Assembly (NCBI GenBank): GCA_963691705.1
Contig: OY829542.1
Coordinates: 30,180,579-30,244,578, forward strand
Length of the DNA: 64,000 nt
Direction of reading: 5' to 3'
From: Viola odorata
Taxonomy: Eukaryota; Streptophyta; Magnoliopsida; Malpighiales; Violaceae
The stretch's first letter is position 1. Every line of letters begins with the position of its first letter. Positions 46,791-59,496 of this stretch are shown here, piece after piece. Below the pieces are notes generated by a model. The model was not told the origin of the DNA, made no database searches, and worked only from the letters and a program-made list of their open reading frames with translations. The position numbers and the translations under genes were made by a program.

Positions 46791-47296
46791 TGATAACAAT
46801 CGAGATAGTCCTAACGGTTCTTATCGGAACGGATCCCCCTGAGCTCCATAAGGATATCCTTGTATCACCTAAGGATCAGCGAAGGATTCCTAAGATGGTC
46901 GACTTCAGCGGGGGGGACTCACGCAATTCTATACGCACGGCGTCATCCCATCCTAGGGACCCACAAGGTTATCGCTCCCGGCAGCCCCGTCAGACATCGC
47001 CCGTGACGTCATCCACTGATATCGCCTGTGACTTCATCATCAAACGGCGCCCTCTTTGATATCGTCAGGTATCGCTGTCCAGATCTATAAATACCCCACC
47101 ATTTTTCACAATCAGGGTAAGATCAAGCTCACCTAGAGAAACCTCTACTACTCTTAAAACCCGAACTAACTTAAGTATCGGAGTGTCTACGCCGGAGCTC
47201 CCCCTCCGGCGCCTTGCAGGTACACTCGCCGCCATTCACCACCGTTCCGATCGCACACGACGCAGAATCTCACAAGATTGACATTGAATCTTATCA
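46791..47296 (+). repeat. Tat-E 5' LTR
   Basis: 506 bp, ends CTTATCA; six or so TATCG-type hexamers and a TGACGTCA site (47004-47011). Confidence 0.92.
47086..47093 (+). promoter_or_regulatory. TATA box, Tat-E 5' LTR
   Basis: TATAAATA, conserved in the other LTR at 62457-62464. Confidence 0.75.
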
Positions 47297-47298
47297 AA

Positions 47299-47317
47299 TG
47301 GTGCTTTCATTGAGAGC
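47299..47317 (+). other. Tat-E primer binding site candidate
   Basis: TGGTGCTTTCATTGAGAGC, two bases after the LTR. The position and TGG start fit a PBS; I could not match the primer tRNA with certainty. Confidence 0.6.
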
Positions 47318-47330
47318 TTTGGTATGTTAA

Positions 47331-49130
47331 GTGAGCGTCCTTAATAGCCAAGCTCCGTTTAGTCGGAAGATTGGAACGGTCATGATCACAAGATCGGAGT
47401 CGATCCGATCATCATCCTCTAATATCCCTTTCCAAATCCGCAGGCGGCTTTTTCCCTTTGCTACTACTGATCTCTCTATGACGACACAACCAATTATTTC
47501 AGGACCTCTGGACCATTCGGCTGGAATTGCTGGAGGAGTGGTCTCCTCGCAAACAGACATTTTGTCATCCCAGATGGCGGGATCCGACTTCTCCACTCCT
47601 CTTTCGAGAGAATATACACTCAACCGTGAACATCCTTTTGCAATGGAAATAGCGACCCTTCATTCTCGGCTGGAATATTTGACTGAAATGGCCGCAAGAG
47701 GCACTCCTAGTGCTTCTGGATCTGGTCACCCTCCTCGCATCATGTTTACTCCATCTATTGTCGCTGATCGACCTGTGTCACCGTTGTTTTCAGAAAACCT
47801 CCAGATGCCTTTACCTGATGGAAATCCTCTGAGTAGTGCTGGGCAGCTTGCTCAAGGAAGAGTAGAGGCTTATGTACCGCAAAGGCCGCAAGGTCTCCTC
47901 CTACAAGGAGACAGGCAGCTTGAGGGGGTTAGGAACCGGTGGGACGGACGGAGGGAAGGAGTCCACAGAAATTTGTCTCCTGAATACAGTGACAGGTCCA
48001 GTAGCCGGAGGTATCGAAGTCGTTCGCGCAGGAGTCGCAGTCGATCTCCTAGGAGACATCTTACTCCAGAACCGCGAGATAGAGGGTGTCAAGCTGACAT
48101 GTCTCCCCCGCGTCAAGCGCGTGAAATTCTTGATGATACATCGGGCCACCCATTTAGCCGTCGCATAAGGCATCACCGAGTCAGTCGACGTGTAAAGCTT
48201 CCCACTGACACTTATGATGGTACGAAAGATCCCATCTCACATATCAATAAAGTGAAAGATTTTGTTCAGTTTCAGACCCACAGCGATGCGGCACTATGCT
48301 AAATATTTGTTATGACGCTATCGGGCGTTGCGCGTCTCTGGTTTGAAGGTCTCCCTGGTGGATCCATTAGTAATTTCTCACAGTTAGAATCTAAATTTCG
48401 GAGCAGATTTAGCACTGCAATTCCAATCAGAAAATCTGCCGCCGCGTTATTTGACATACAGCGAATGCCTCAAGAATCCTTGAAGGATTTTCTCAGCCGC
48501 TTCGATCTGGAAATGTCCTTAACGCCGGGCGTTACTATCGATTTTGCTATAGAAGCTCTGAAAAGAAATTGCCGTTATGGGAAGCTGAAAGACGCACTTA
48601 TGGTGGACCCCCCATTGACTTTAGACGCATTGAGACTTAAAGCCCACAATTACGCGAAAATGGAAGAAGAAGAAAACAGAGATCGAACGTACAGTCTGCC
48701 GCAGGGGGCAGCTCAAATCACTGCTGCTCCTGCGAAGCCTCTACCCGATGACCATTTTATCGATGCTTACGCTAGGCGGAAGGATCATATCCCCAAGACC
48801 TCTGACAGACAAAGGGGCAATTTTCTGAAGGGAAAAACCAGTGGCTCCCCCACTCGGCGGCGCGGGGTTTCTTATAAAAATCGAACGTACGACCCAGATT
48901 TTCCTTCCCTCAATGTGCCAAGGGCCGAAATTTTAGCGATAGCGGAACAGCGAAACCTTCCCATCCGCTACACCGCGCCTGCAAAACCTGGAGTGTTTTA
49001 GGGAGAAGAGAAAATGCTTATTATAAATTTCACAAAGCCAGAGGCCATTCCATAGAGGCGTGTAGAGACTTAAAAGCGGCGATAGAAAGATTGGTTGAAG
49101 AAGGATATTTGGGAGAATTCGCCACCCAGA
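47331..49130 (+). pseudogene. Tat-E gag
   Basis: The frame of 47331 is Ser/Arg-rich first (an RSRSRRSRSRSPRR block near 48000-48060). The gag core follows: LPTDTYDGTKDPISHINKV at about 48200, SGVARLWFEGLP, and SAAALFDIQRMPQESLKDFLSRF. The ORF is stopped at 48300 (probably one substitution) and shifts frame near 49001. In the next frame a nucleocapsid-like FHKARGHSIEAC sequence (about 49040) has lost the first knuckle cysteine. Gag would form the particle core. The true start codon is uncertain; later in-frame ATGs at 47382 and 47478 are alternatives. Confidence 0.8.
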
Positions 49131-52100
49131 TAAGAGAAGATGCCCGCAATAATCTCAGGAAAAGGACGGTGGATGAACGACCCGTTCCTCCTCACGACCA
49201 GCAAAAGCATAATATTCCCGGAGGGAAAGATAGGGAAGCTCTTACGGTTGATGACGAGTATATCCCCATAATTAATATCATTGCGGGAGGAACTCCCTAT
49301 ATGAACGAGTCAGAACAGCTGACATTCCCGAAAGGAGACAAACGCGCACGAGATGACACGATGAAAAAAGGAGACGCAATAGGCATTTTAGATCGAATGG
49401 TATTGTCCTTTTCTGAAGAAGATGAGAAAGGCATCGTCTACCCACACAATGATGCTTTGGTAGTTACGCCCGTCATCGCTAGCCATGGAATCAGAAGAAC
49501 TCTCATTGATAATGGGAGTGCGGTGAATCTCTTTTCGCTGGAAGCCTACAACCTCATGAAACGCCCTACTAATGAGCTAACACCTAGTAAACGGCCTATA
49601 GTCGGCGTTGATGGAGTTCCAATCCCTGTTACGGGGGTGATTACCCTGCCTATATATTTCTAAGAAGACACCTACAAGCGATCAGAGAACTTGTTATTCC
49701 TTGTCATGGATCTGAATTTGCCCTACAATGTCGTACTCGGACGACCTTTCCTTAACCGCTTTGGCGCAGTGATATCTCAGAAGCATCTGAAGATGAAGTA
49801 CCCCTCTTGGGATGGGGTGGTAACCATAAAGGATGATCAAAAACTAGCAGCTGAATGCTATTCGCTCATGACCCAAAGAAGCTGCGATAGGTACGTGTGT
49901 ATAGCGGCAGACCCCTATGAACAAAGCGATGAGAAGCGTGCCCAACCTCTAGACAAGATGGTGCCCGTTCCAGCGATCGGAATAGAGGAGGCAAGTTTCC
50001 TGATTAGTGAAAAACTTAGCCCAGCTACTGAACAAATGCCAAGGAGACTTCGCGTGGAAACCCGCGGATATGCTAGGAATATCGCGTGAAATAGCCGAAC
50101 ATCGGCTCAATGTGGACCCAGAGGCCAGACCAGTACAGCAAAAGCGGCGCGCGTTCTCTAATGAAAAGGCGTTGGCCGTGGATAAAGAGGTAGCGAAGCT
50201 CCTCGATGCAGGATTCATTCGTGAAGTTCAATATCCCACCTGGCTAGGGAACCCCGTTCTTATTCCTAAGCCCAATGGGGATTGGCGCATGTGCATTGAC
50301 TTTACTGATTTAAATGATGCCTGCCCTAAAGATTGTTACCCGCTTCCTCGAATAGATCAGTTGGTTGATCAGACTACTGGATACGCTTATTTAAGCTGAC
50401 TGGATGCCAACTCCAGATACCATCAAATTCCCATGGCCCGGGAAGATGAAGAAAAGACTGCATTTCTCACTCCAAAGGCCACATACTGTTACACGGCGAT
50501 GCCATTCGGATTGAAAAATACCGGGGCAACGTTCCAACGAATGGCCAACAAAATATTTGAAGAACAAATTGGGAGGAACGTAGAGGCGTACGTCGATGAT
50601 ATATTGGTAAAAAGTACGAGTTTTCAAGATCACCTACGAGACTTAAAGGAAGTCTTTGATGTAATGAAAAGGTATCGCATGAAGCTGAATCCCCGAAAAT
50701 GCATGTTCGCATTCCAAATGGGAAAATTCTTGGGCTACGTCGTTAGCCAAAAGGGTATTCTGCTTAACCCTTTGAAGATCAAAGCGATACAAGACATGAT
50801 ATCGCCCAGAACCGTCAAAGAAGTACAAAGACTCACAGGGCGAGTCATCGCCCTTGGACGATTCATTTCTAAGCAAGGAGAGAAGTGTCTCCCTTTTTTC
50901 AAAGTTATACGGAAAAAAGCTTCGTTCGGGTGGACCCCTGACTGTGAGGAAGCATTTATCGGCCTGAAAGATTATCTGTCGTCTGATTTATTATTGACAA
51001 GGCCCGAGGCAGGCGATACCTTATATTTGTATCTTGGCGCTGCAGACGAAGTGGTCAGTGCCGTCCTTGTCCGCGACGACAACCACTCTCATCGCCCAGC
51101 CTATTTTGTGAGCCACGTTCTTAAAGATGCGGAATTGCGATACGCCCGAATCGAAAAGATAGCGTTCGCTCTTATACAAGCCACCCGCAAAATGAACCGA
51201 TACTTTCAGTTTTATTCCGTCATCGTACTCACAGACCAGCCTTTAAAAAGGATCTTTCGAAAGCCTAAATTTTCCGGAAGGATGTTGATCTGGGCACTCG
51301 AATTGGAACAGTATGGATTGAGGTATCAGTCTAGACCGTCTGTAAAGGCTCAGATCCTGGCTGATTTCATAGCGGAATGTACCTTTACAGAGGATCCTTT
51401 AGAAGGCGTACCTGAAGCGGAATGGGGTGATATGGATCTCCCATTCCCGGAAACCTATACGGATCTCTGGATCGTCCATGTAGATGGGGCTAAAAACCAA
51501 GAGCTGGCTGGAGCTAGAATCTTTATAAATGGGCCGCATGATATGCAAATACGATACGTCATCCGAATCCTACAGCCGTTATCTAATAACGCGGCAGAGT
51601 ATGAGGCGTTGCTAGCCGGGCTCAGAATTGGAAAGGAGGTTTCTTCTAAAGGAAGGCATGATACTGGAAGAACAGGAGACCTGCGTCTAAAAATCTATGG
51701 TGATTCCAAGTTAATAATGGACCAGGTCTTGGGGCACTCTCAGGCCCGAGAACCCATCATGATTCAATATCTCGCCAAAGTGAAGCGAGAACTGTTGGAA
51801 ATAAAGAAAGAGGGCATGCAAGTCAGCTTTGAGCATATTCCCCGAGAGGAAAATGCTGAAGCAGACAACCTAGCGAAATTGGCCGCAAACCCGGAAGCGT
51901 TCATACCCAAGGACATATATTATCGTGAGCTATCGGTACCATCCTTCATAGAGGAGCAAGCGTCTTTATGTGTGGAGGAACATGATAGCGACTGGCGAAT
52001 TACCGTAATCAAATACTTGAAACACGAGGAACTGCTTGAGGATACCGTTGAAAAGAAGAAGGTACTGAAACAGGCAGCCCGCTGTACGTACTATGACGGG

Positions 52101-53228
52101 GATTTGGTTCGGAGATGTTTCTCTCACCCTGCCGCCAAATGTATAACTGGGCAAGAGGGTCTTCACACCTTGCGCGAAATCCATGAAGGAGTGTGTGGTA
52201 TGCACGTGTCAGGCGATACCCTGGTGGCACAAGTCTTCCGGTCCAGATTCTATTGGCCCACCATTCGAAGAGATTGCCACAATTATGTGCAAGCTTGCCC
52301 TAAGTGCCAGGAGTTCGCTAAAATTCCTCGGCGACCTGCCACCGAAATATCTGAAATTATCGCCCCTTGTCCTTTCGCCAAATGGGGGATCGATATCCTA
52401 GGTCCATTCCCAAAGGCAAGGTCCCAACTGAAATTTGTGATAGTGGCGGTAGACTATTTCACTAAGTGGGCAGAGGCTGAAGCGGTCGCCACAATCACGG
52501 CAGAAAAAACTTGGCGTTTCTTTAAACATCAAGTTATCATGAGATTTGGCGTACCCCGTGTCCTCGTCAGCGACAATGGGACGCAGTTCACCAGCCAATT
52601 CTTTCAAGACCAATGCTCAGAATTCGGAATCGAGCAACGTTTTTCCTCCGTAGCTCACCCGCAAACTAACGGGCAAGCGGAAGTGACCAATCGGAGCATC
52701 CTCAGCGGTATTAAGAAAAATCTAGAAGGGTCTAAAAAGAAATGGGCCGATGAGCTACCATACGTGATGTGGGCATACCGCATGACCGTTAAGACTAGTA
52801 CCGGGGAGACGCCCTTCGCGTTGGCCTTCGGGACCGAAGCCGTCACACCAGTAGAAATTGGAACCATTAGCCTATGGGTGGCCCACTTTCATGAGGAACT
52901 AAATGAGGAAAGGTTACGAGCTAACCTGGATGCGTTACCAGAAGTCCGAGAAGAAATCCTTCTGAAAACACAACATTATAAACGAAAGATGGCCCGATAT
53001 CATAACAGGCGCATTAAAGAGCGATTGCTGAAAGCTGGTGACCTAATGCTCAGAGACAAGCGAGCGGCGGGACAACGAATGGGGAAACTCAGTCCGAACT
53101 GGGAAGGACCATATCGTGTCACCCACGTTGTCGGGAAAGGAGCCTATCGTCTGGAGACACTCGATGGTACACCCCTATCCAACTCTTGGAATATCGCTCG
53201 CTTGAAGCTATATTATGCTAGAATTTAA
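49131..53228 (+). pseudogene. Tat-E protease-RT-RNase H-aRH-integrase
   Basis: Protease with LIDNGSAVNLFS and later VVLGRPFLNRFGAV (stop at 49661 between them). A frameshift near 50010 leads into the linker and RT (ADMLGISREI, WRMCIDFTDLNDACPKD, AYVDDILVKS). A stop at 50397 fits Trp TGG to TGA. From 50433 the frame is open to 53228: end of RT, retroviral RNase H (LYLGAADEVVSAVL), archaeal-type RNase H (IVHVDGAKN, NNAAEYEALLAGL, IYGDSKLI), integrase zinc region (EIHEGVCGMH, CPKCQ) and core with GIDILGPF, SDNGTQF and QTNGQAE. All three integrase acidic residues remain. It would copy and integrate the element if the upstream lesions were absent. Confidence 0.9.
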
Positions 53229-53359
53229 TTTTATCTGCACCTTTGATTTATGCCGACCCTAACCATGACTAACGCTCGATGAGAGAGCTTTCGTGGGTTG
53301 TTGTGGTTGCTCTTGTGCAGATAAAAAGGGGGTATCTTGGGGAAGTGAAAAGTCCTATC
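53229..53359 (+). other. Post-pol leader with polypurine-like run (Tat-E)
   Basis: Contains AAAAAGGGGG (about 53324-53333) shortly before the hairpin array. A similar AAGGGGGG run occurs near 54233. Confidence 0.4.
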
Positions 53360-53766
53360 CTTGTGATGGCCGGTCTTGATCAGATGGCCCACTAAGTGAA
53401 GGCACTACCCAACATACCTTGAATAGCGTCGGATTGAAAGATCCTAGACGCCCCCGGGGGTGAAAAGTCCTACCCTTGTGATGACCGATCTTGATCAGAC
53501 GGCTCATTAAGTGAGGGCACCACCCGGTATCTTTGGGAGTGAAAAATCTTTTCCTTGTACGGACCGTTCTCGTGGAGACGGCCTATCAAGAAGAGACACG
53601 CCCCAAAAAATAGAACCTCCGTCTAGAAACAAGACTCCTATCTTAACGGCTGGGCTGCTGCAGCCAGGCCATTAAGGACGGACACGGTTCTAGACGCGAG
53701 GGCAACGCCCAAAAGTGAAAATTCCCTAGCCTTGTGATAGTCGTCCCGATCCGACAGCTCACTAAG
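53360..53766 (+). repeat. Array of five 35-37 nt hairpin repeats (Tat-E)
   Basis: Hairpins at 53360-53396, 53475-53511, 53554-53590, 53642-53676 and 53731-53766, 79-115 bp apart. Four are preceded by a GTGAAAA-type phrase and four followed by GGCAC or GACACG. Each begins CTTG or CTTAA and ends CAAG, TAAG or TTAAG, with an inner GGCC/CCGG-like stem. The stems change together: CTTGTG/CACTAAG, CTTGTA/TATCAAG, CTTAA/TTAAG. There is no coding frame through them. Confidence 0.75.
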
Positions 53767-54315
53767 ATGAGGCACTTAAGGGCCGATCGTGAAAATAGGG
53801 AAACGTGGAGAATCGTGAAATCCCGGCTAGTAACCAGATGTGTAATCCCTGGCGAAGAATAGAGTTGATAGCGAAAGCGATTCTCCACGGGTTCCAGAGT
53901 AACGCCCTATGATGGCAGCGGAAAGGCTCCTACGAGTAATTACTGTCTCTCGTAACATGTTTTTGTTACTGATAATTTACAATTAAGAATGCGCAGAATA
54001 CTTTTCGGGCAGCGGAAAGAGCGAGGATCTCATGAGAAGAGATACCATCAGACTCACTGGGAAAGCTAGCCCAAGGCCGAGTTCCGTGATTTTGACAGGA
54101 ACGCTAAGGGTCTGTTCGGGAAAGAAAGCGCATGGAATAAATATGGCGAAGATAACGCCAAAGGAGTTCGCAAACAGACAACTAGACAAAAAGAAAGTCA
54201 GCGATAAAGTTGTCCGAACATATCAAAATATTTAAGGGGGGCTACAAACGGTGATGGTCAAAATAATAGCAAAAACTTAATGACGATTGGTTACTAAGGG
54301 AAAAGCGATAAAGCC
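53767..54315 (+). other. Spacer between hairpin array and antisense genes (Tat-E)
   Basis: No gene recognised; weak decayed relatives of the repeat unit at the start. Confidence 0.5.
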
Positions 54316-56697
54316 TCAAAGCGCATCAACCTTCGGGGTTCCTCCTTTTCCAGCCTGCCGCTTTAGCCTGGCGAAAGCCTTCCTCGTTAATGTGCCCTGA
54401 TCTTCGTTTAAAGGCGGCAGAGACCTCATCGGGTTTGTACGCGTCGACCCGTGGACTTCCTCAAAACAATCAACTAAAGTGACGACAGTCTGTTCGACAT
54501 GCCACATGCTCTTATCGGCTGACTCTTCCTCTAGGGCAGTTTTCTCCTTGATCAGAGACGATCTCTCATTCTCCCAGGATAATTTCTCATTCTCCAAAGC
54601 GACGACTTTGGCCTTTTTCGCTGCTAAGGCGGCAGATTGCTCTTTTTCTTGCTCCCGATGAGCCAACAATAAATTTGTGTGCTCCTCCAGCCACTTTTTC
54701 TTCTCATCCCGCTCCCGCTCCAATTCCTTCAAAGCGGAGGAAAGGGAAGCGGCTTGACTTCGCGCTTCCTCCGCCCAGTAATGGAAAGACATCATGTTGG
54801 TAAAAAGAGAAGAGCGTACGGAGTTTTCCCTGTCCAGCACAGACCTCGAAAGAAAAGCTGCCCGTTCTGGCGTAGACGGCAATACTTGAGAAGCTAGAAA
54901 AGCCGTAACCTCATCGGAGCCGTCACCCCCTAACGCGGTCAAAGCAGTATTCCGGAGATCGAATAATCCAATTTGATGGGTCACCGCAGTGGGCCCACTC
55001 AGCGGACCAAGATCTACTACACAATTAAAAGTGGCTCCTCCTTCACCAAAACGGTCCCGGAGGGGGATACGCGAAGGAAGAAAACCCAAGGAAAAGGGAG
55101 CGCGGACTTGTGACGATGAACCTCCTGAAGCGATATAAACGCCATGAGGCTGATAGCCGGAAAAATCCTGTGAGACATCCTGGTATCCCATATTGGACGG
55201 ATACACATGAGCGGAACCGCCGAAAGAATGGGGAGAAGCCTCCAAGGTATCGCTAGTGCCCAGATTCCCCAAAAATCCTGAAGGATTCTCTCCCTGAGGA
55301 GCAGCCGTCGAGTCAAACCCATCCACAGACCTATTCTTTGCCCCGGTAGTAAAGGAAGAGGGGTTTCCGCCCTCGTCTCCCAAGCGCTGTCTCTTCCTGG
55401 AATCGGTCAGCGCATAACTCAACTCCATGTTGTCTGACGGAGGAGCGAAGGTAGCAACAGCGATAGTGTCCTGCCAAGAATATAATTCAAAATACAGAAA
55501 GAAAAGAAGAAAGAAATTAAACAACAACAGAAATGGAAATATAGCCTATGATGGCTAGAAAGTACCCTTACCGCAGTAGTGTTAGAAGGAGGCGCTTCTG
55601 AAGAGCCTGCCACATCCGGAGGAGGTGTGAGAGCGGCAACGCTTCTTATTTTTCTCATCTTTTTTCCTTTGGCAGTGGCCTTAGAGGCTTGGGAAGAAGA
55701 AGAAGTCTGAGCAGGAGGAGCAGCGACGGTCACGAGGGGAACGCCCGAAGGAATGTCGGCCGAAGAGGACACTTGGACAACGCTCGCGGAAGCGGCCGGA
55801 AGTTTGGTGGGATTATCAGTTGCTTCCGTGGAAGCGTCTCTCTCTTTTTCCTCTCTCTCTTGAGCCCTCCTCAAACGTCTCTTTACGCTCTCGGGTTTAT
55901 AGTTGGGATCCGTCGCTGCGAAAGCACAAAATAACGTCAGCGTTAGTAACAGTAACAACAAAGAAAGGAGTAACGCAACACTCACATTTAACACAACCAC
56001 GAATGTCCATTCGACAAGCCACTTGGCGAATGTGAACGCTGATTTCCAGTTCGAGTAATTTGTTTAACCAGCCTTGTTCACGCTGCGGAAGGGTCTCTGG
56101 CTGGCTCCAAGTAGTGTCATCCACGTTTTGGTTAAACCCAGATCGCCACCAGGAACAAAGATCTTCAGGAATATCTACCACAAAAAACTCCTTTTTCCAG
56201 CCATCAATGGAAGACTCGATATGGAGGAGTTTCCAGGTAAAGGACTTAAGAGAGTCGTCGTCGAAGCGGGGCGATATCGTTATCACTCCCCGGCATTTCA
56301 TCAGCTTAAAAACAGATTTAAGCAGCAGAAGGGAAGGGGAAGTAATCTTTTTGTATTTACAGAGCTCCAAAAAAGCATAAACACAACAATATGCATTTGG
56401 GGACAATTAGGCCGGAGACAGATCGCCGGCAACAAGCAATTCCTGGACAAAAGGGTCAATGGGAAGGCGAAAACCATAACGGAACATCTGCGCATACATG
56501 ACCCTACGAGTGCCCGTCAAAACGTTGTTCAAACGTAGAGACTCGGGGGCAACACTGGCCTTATAATCATCAGGGATGATAGCATTATGGGCGGCCAAAT
56601 GCTCACGAATAGCGGCCTCAGAGGTGATAACACTGGCCGTAATATCCATCCTTTTTTCATCGGCAGATTTCGACTCAGAACGGCGAGTCTTAGACAT
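54316..56697 (-). pseudogene. Tat-E antisense gene A, three exons, gypsy-type transposon domain
   Basis: Minus strand, opposite to pol. Exons 56697-55986, 55915-55572 and 55470-54316; introns of 70 bp (GTGAGT...GCAG, phase 1) and 101 bp (GTAAGG...GGCAG, phase 0). The joined exons total 2,211 nt, an exact multiple of three. The N-terminal region (MFRYGFRLPIDPF, LSPNAYCCVYAFLELCKY, SPRFDD) matches the 'putative gypsy type transposon' domain (PF04195-like) of plant Tat-associated proteins. Then come a basic KRRLRRAQEREEKERD stretch, Ser/Pro/Thr-rich linkers and a C-terminal coiled coil (about 54750-54480). One in-frame TAA at 56407 fits Gln CAA to TAA. Function unknown; antisense ORFs after pol are known in Tat relatives such as Grande. 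Confidence 0.75.
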
Positions 56698-57315
56698 GAC
56701 AGAATTAAAAAGCTAAAAGACGAAAAAGACGATGGAGGAGAAAGAAAATACCTTCAGAGAAAAGCACTTCGAAGAGCCCTGGATAGTGGGGAGAAAATGA
56801 GACGGCTGAAAGAAAATATGGGAAAAAAGGATGGTAAAAGAAAATGAAAAGAATAAATATTGGGTTTTATAACCCTAATAATTAAACGAAACGACGGATG
56901 CCACAGTCGTTGCGTGGAAGCGGCACAAGGAATAGACTCAGGTAATGAGTACAATCCTAGAAAAGCGCTACAACGCCTCGATCTAGGCAAAGTTTTCAAG
57001 CACGCTAGCTCGTAGCGCCAGAAGAAATGGACACGTGTGTCTGTACAATCGCGAATTTCCTTATGAAAGGAGGGCAAGCATTAAATGCTCTGAAAAGCGG
57101 GCACCGTCACTTGGAAAAAACAAGCATGATATCGCGAGAAAGGAGATAGCGCAAGAAGACATTAATTAAAAGGGCAGCATTGAATCAAGGCGGAAGGGGG
57201 AATGAAGTTCAAAAAAGCAATAAAATGCAAATGTATCGCCGCATAACAGGGCGTTATTACAAGACAAAAGAAATGAATAAACAGAAAGTCTTCTAAATGA
57301 AACAATCCCGATCAA
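56698..57315. other. Spacer between antisense genes A and B
   Basis: No ORF supported; the 5' flank of gene A probably lies here. Confidence 0.5.
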
Positions 57316-59496
57316 TCATGGGTCCTTGCAAGCATCGCGGTCATCATCCCTTCGTCCTCCCACAGAAGAAGCAAGATTTCCCTCACTTTCCCTCAAATAC
57401 TTCAATCTCTTGGAAGCGTTATCAACCAACACTGACGGGTTAATGGTTCCCTGGCGATAGAGATTCATAAACTCGGAGAGGCAGATATCCATGGTCTTGT
57501 CTATCTTCGAGGGTACTTTGGCCAAATCTGCATCGCGAGACGCTATCTCTTCGCGAAGGAAGACATTCTTCCTATCAGCCACCACCAATTCCGCCTCTAG
57601 AAGGTTTATCTTAGCCTTCCCCTTTGATTTTTCTCGAGCAAGCTCAGCACGACAGTCGTCCAATTCCGCCCGGGTTCGCTCTTGAAGCTGCGATAGCTCC
57701 GTCACCTTCATCAAGGCGGTATCCAGTTCCCCTTTTAAATCAAAAGAAGAGGGAACCTTAGCCCGCTGATCATCAAAAAACTAATTCAGCTCACGAAAGC
57801 AGGCCAACATGTCGGTCAGAAGACGTGAATGCCGTACGTCAGGAGAATGCCGCAAGAACTCTTCCTTGTCTTTTGAAGAAGAGAACATTTGTCCCACTAT
57901 CGGGCCCACTGGCTCTTCTCTTGAGGATGGATCCAATATCCCTAAAGCACGAAGACCGTCGGTGCCAAGGGAAGACAAGTTCAACTGATATGCGGTAGGG
58001 CCTTGAAAGCCTTGAGGGGACAGATTGGCGATATAAGGGGGACAACAATTTTTCACGGAATTACCAACGCCCGAAATCGAAGAAAGATACAAAAACTCAG
58101 GCTTCTGCGGGGGATGGGTAGGAGGAGCAATCGGATTTGGAACTGGTAAACTCACATTCGAAATAAAGGAGCGAATTGGAGAAGTAGAACCGCCAGAGGA
58201 CACCTCGGTAACTTCAGTCGTCGGCAAAGGACCCATAACGCTCGGAGCGTTAACCTCCTCGGTGGGAACCCCGTTGACTTCCTCCGCGGAAGGAATCGGC
58301 GGGTCAGACTTCTCTTTGCGAACTCTCTTCACAAGACGCTCGGTTTCGGCAGTGATCTCGTCGCTATCATCCTCGGCTGACTCCGCCGCAGGACCATTTT
58401 TTCTTGACCTAAGCCTCCTCCGCTGGGCAAGAGTAGCATGACGCAGCTCGGGACCTGCATCCATGCTTCCGCTATCACTGTCGACCTCTTCAACCACAGG
58501 GTTATTCAGGGCCGCTCCCTTACCGCGAGGCGGCAGCCAATTCTCCAAAAAATGAGAAGATCGGGTGGAGGCGCTGCGTGTCACGACAGTCTTGTTTCTC
58601 CTTCCTTGCGGCGGAATAGACGGACGACTGAAGCCTTCCGGGGGAGGAGAAGGAGGTAACGTCTGAAGCGGCACTACGTTCAAAGGTGCGTCGTTTTCTC
58701 CAAAGGAGCGTCCCTCAGCATTACCTGCCGATAAAATGTTTTAAATATAACAAGAAAGTCAGGGCGATAAGGCGATAAAAGAAAAAACTCACCAACGGCA
58801 CACTCTGACAGAGGCCTGAACCGAGCAAATTCTCGAATACGGAAAGGCCCTTCTATCTCTAGTAGAGCGTTAACATTAGATACATCCATACTGGACAACA
58901 CATCTGGTTTTTGCCAAGCGGCACCAGTGATCACTCGGTTGAACCCACCGCGCCAGTACCGAGAGGGTAAGCGAAGGGTGAAGAAGCCGTTTTTCCAGTT
59001 GGCCACGTTCTCTTCGAAGCCTTGAAAGTTCCGCCAGAAGAACCGAATGACATCCTCATCCCATCTAGGGGTAATATCTATCAAGCAGCCGTGGCACCTT
59101 AAGATAAAAAATGTATGAAATAGATCGAGCGATGGAGCGAAAATACGCTTCATCTCACACGAACGAAGAAAGGCGTAAAGCCCACACCAGGAGGGGGGTT
59201 ATTTGAACGGGATTAAGATCATGATGATTGAGCAGCTTCATCAGAGAAGTATGAAGTGGAAGACGAAACCCGTAGGTAAACATCTTGAAATAAACTAGCC
59301 AGAACGTCCCCCACATGGCATCCGTAAGCCGGGTATCCTTCAGAGAGATAAAGAGGCGATATCCCGTAGGAAAAGTGATACCATGTTCCTCTAACTCAGC
59401 CCGCAAAACTTCATTACAATCAAAGATACTACGAGTTTTCCTAACCTCGGGATCTAAGGAATTCTCGGTGGTTGCAGAGGATGTAGTATAAGACAT
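57316..59496 (-). pseudogene. Tat-E antisense gene B, paralogue of A
   Basis: Exons 59496-58793 and 58724-57316 on minus; intron of 68 bp (58792-58725, GTGAGT...GGCAG, phase 1) at the position equivalent to intron 1 of gene A. The N-terminal domain (MFTYGFRLPLHTSLM, LYAFLRSCE, ITPRWDED) aligns with gene A. The middle is acidic and Pro-rich with a basic KRVRKEKSD patch, and the end is a coiled coil (RTRAELDDCRAELAREKSKG). Lesions: a one-base excess in a C run near 59193 and a TAG at about 57783 fitting CAG to TAG. Correcting for the extra base, the exons are again a multiple of three (704 codons). Intron 2 of gene A has no counterpart that I can see. Confidence 0.75.

Noticed and set aside
46199..47059. 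286-codon plus-strand ORF
   Set aside because: It is the reverse strand of the Ath-D env-position ORF running on into the Tat-E LTR; no domain, and it spans an insertion junction.
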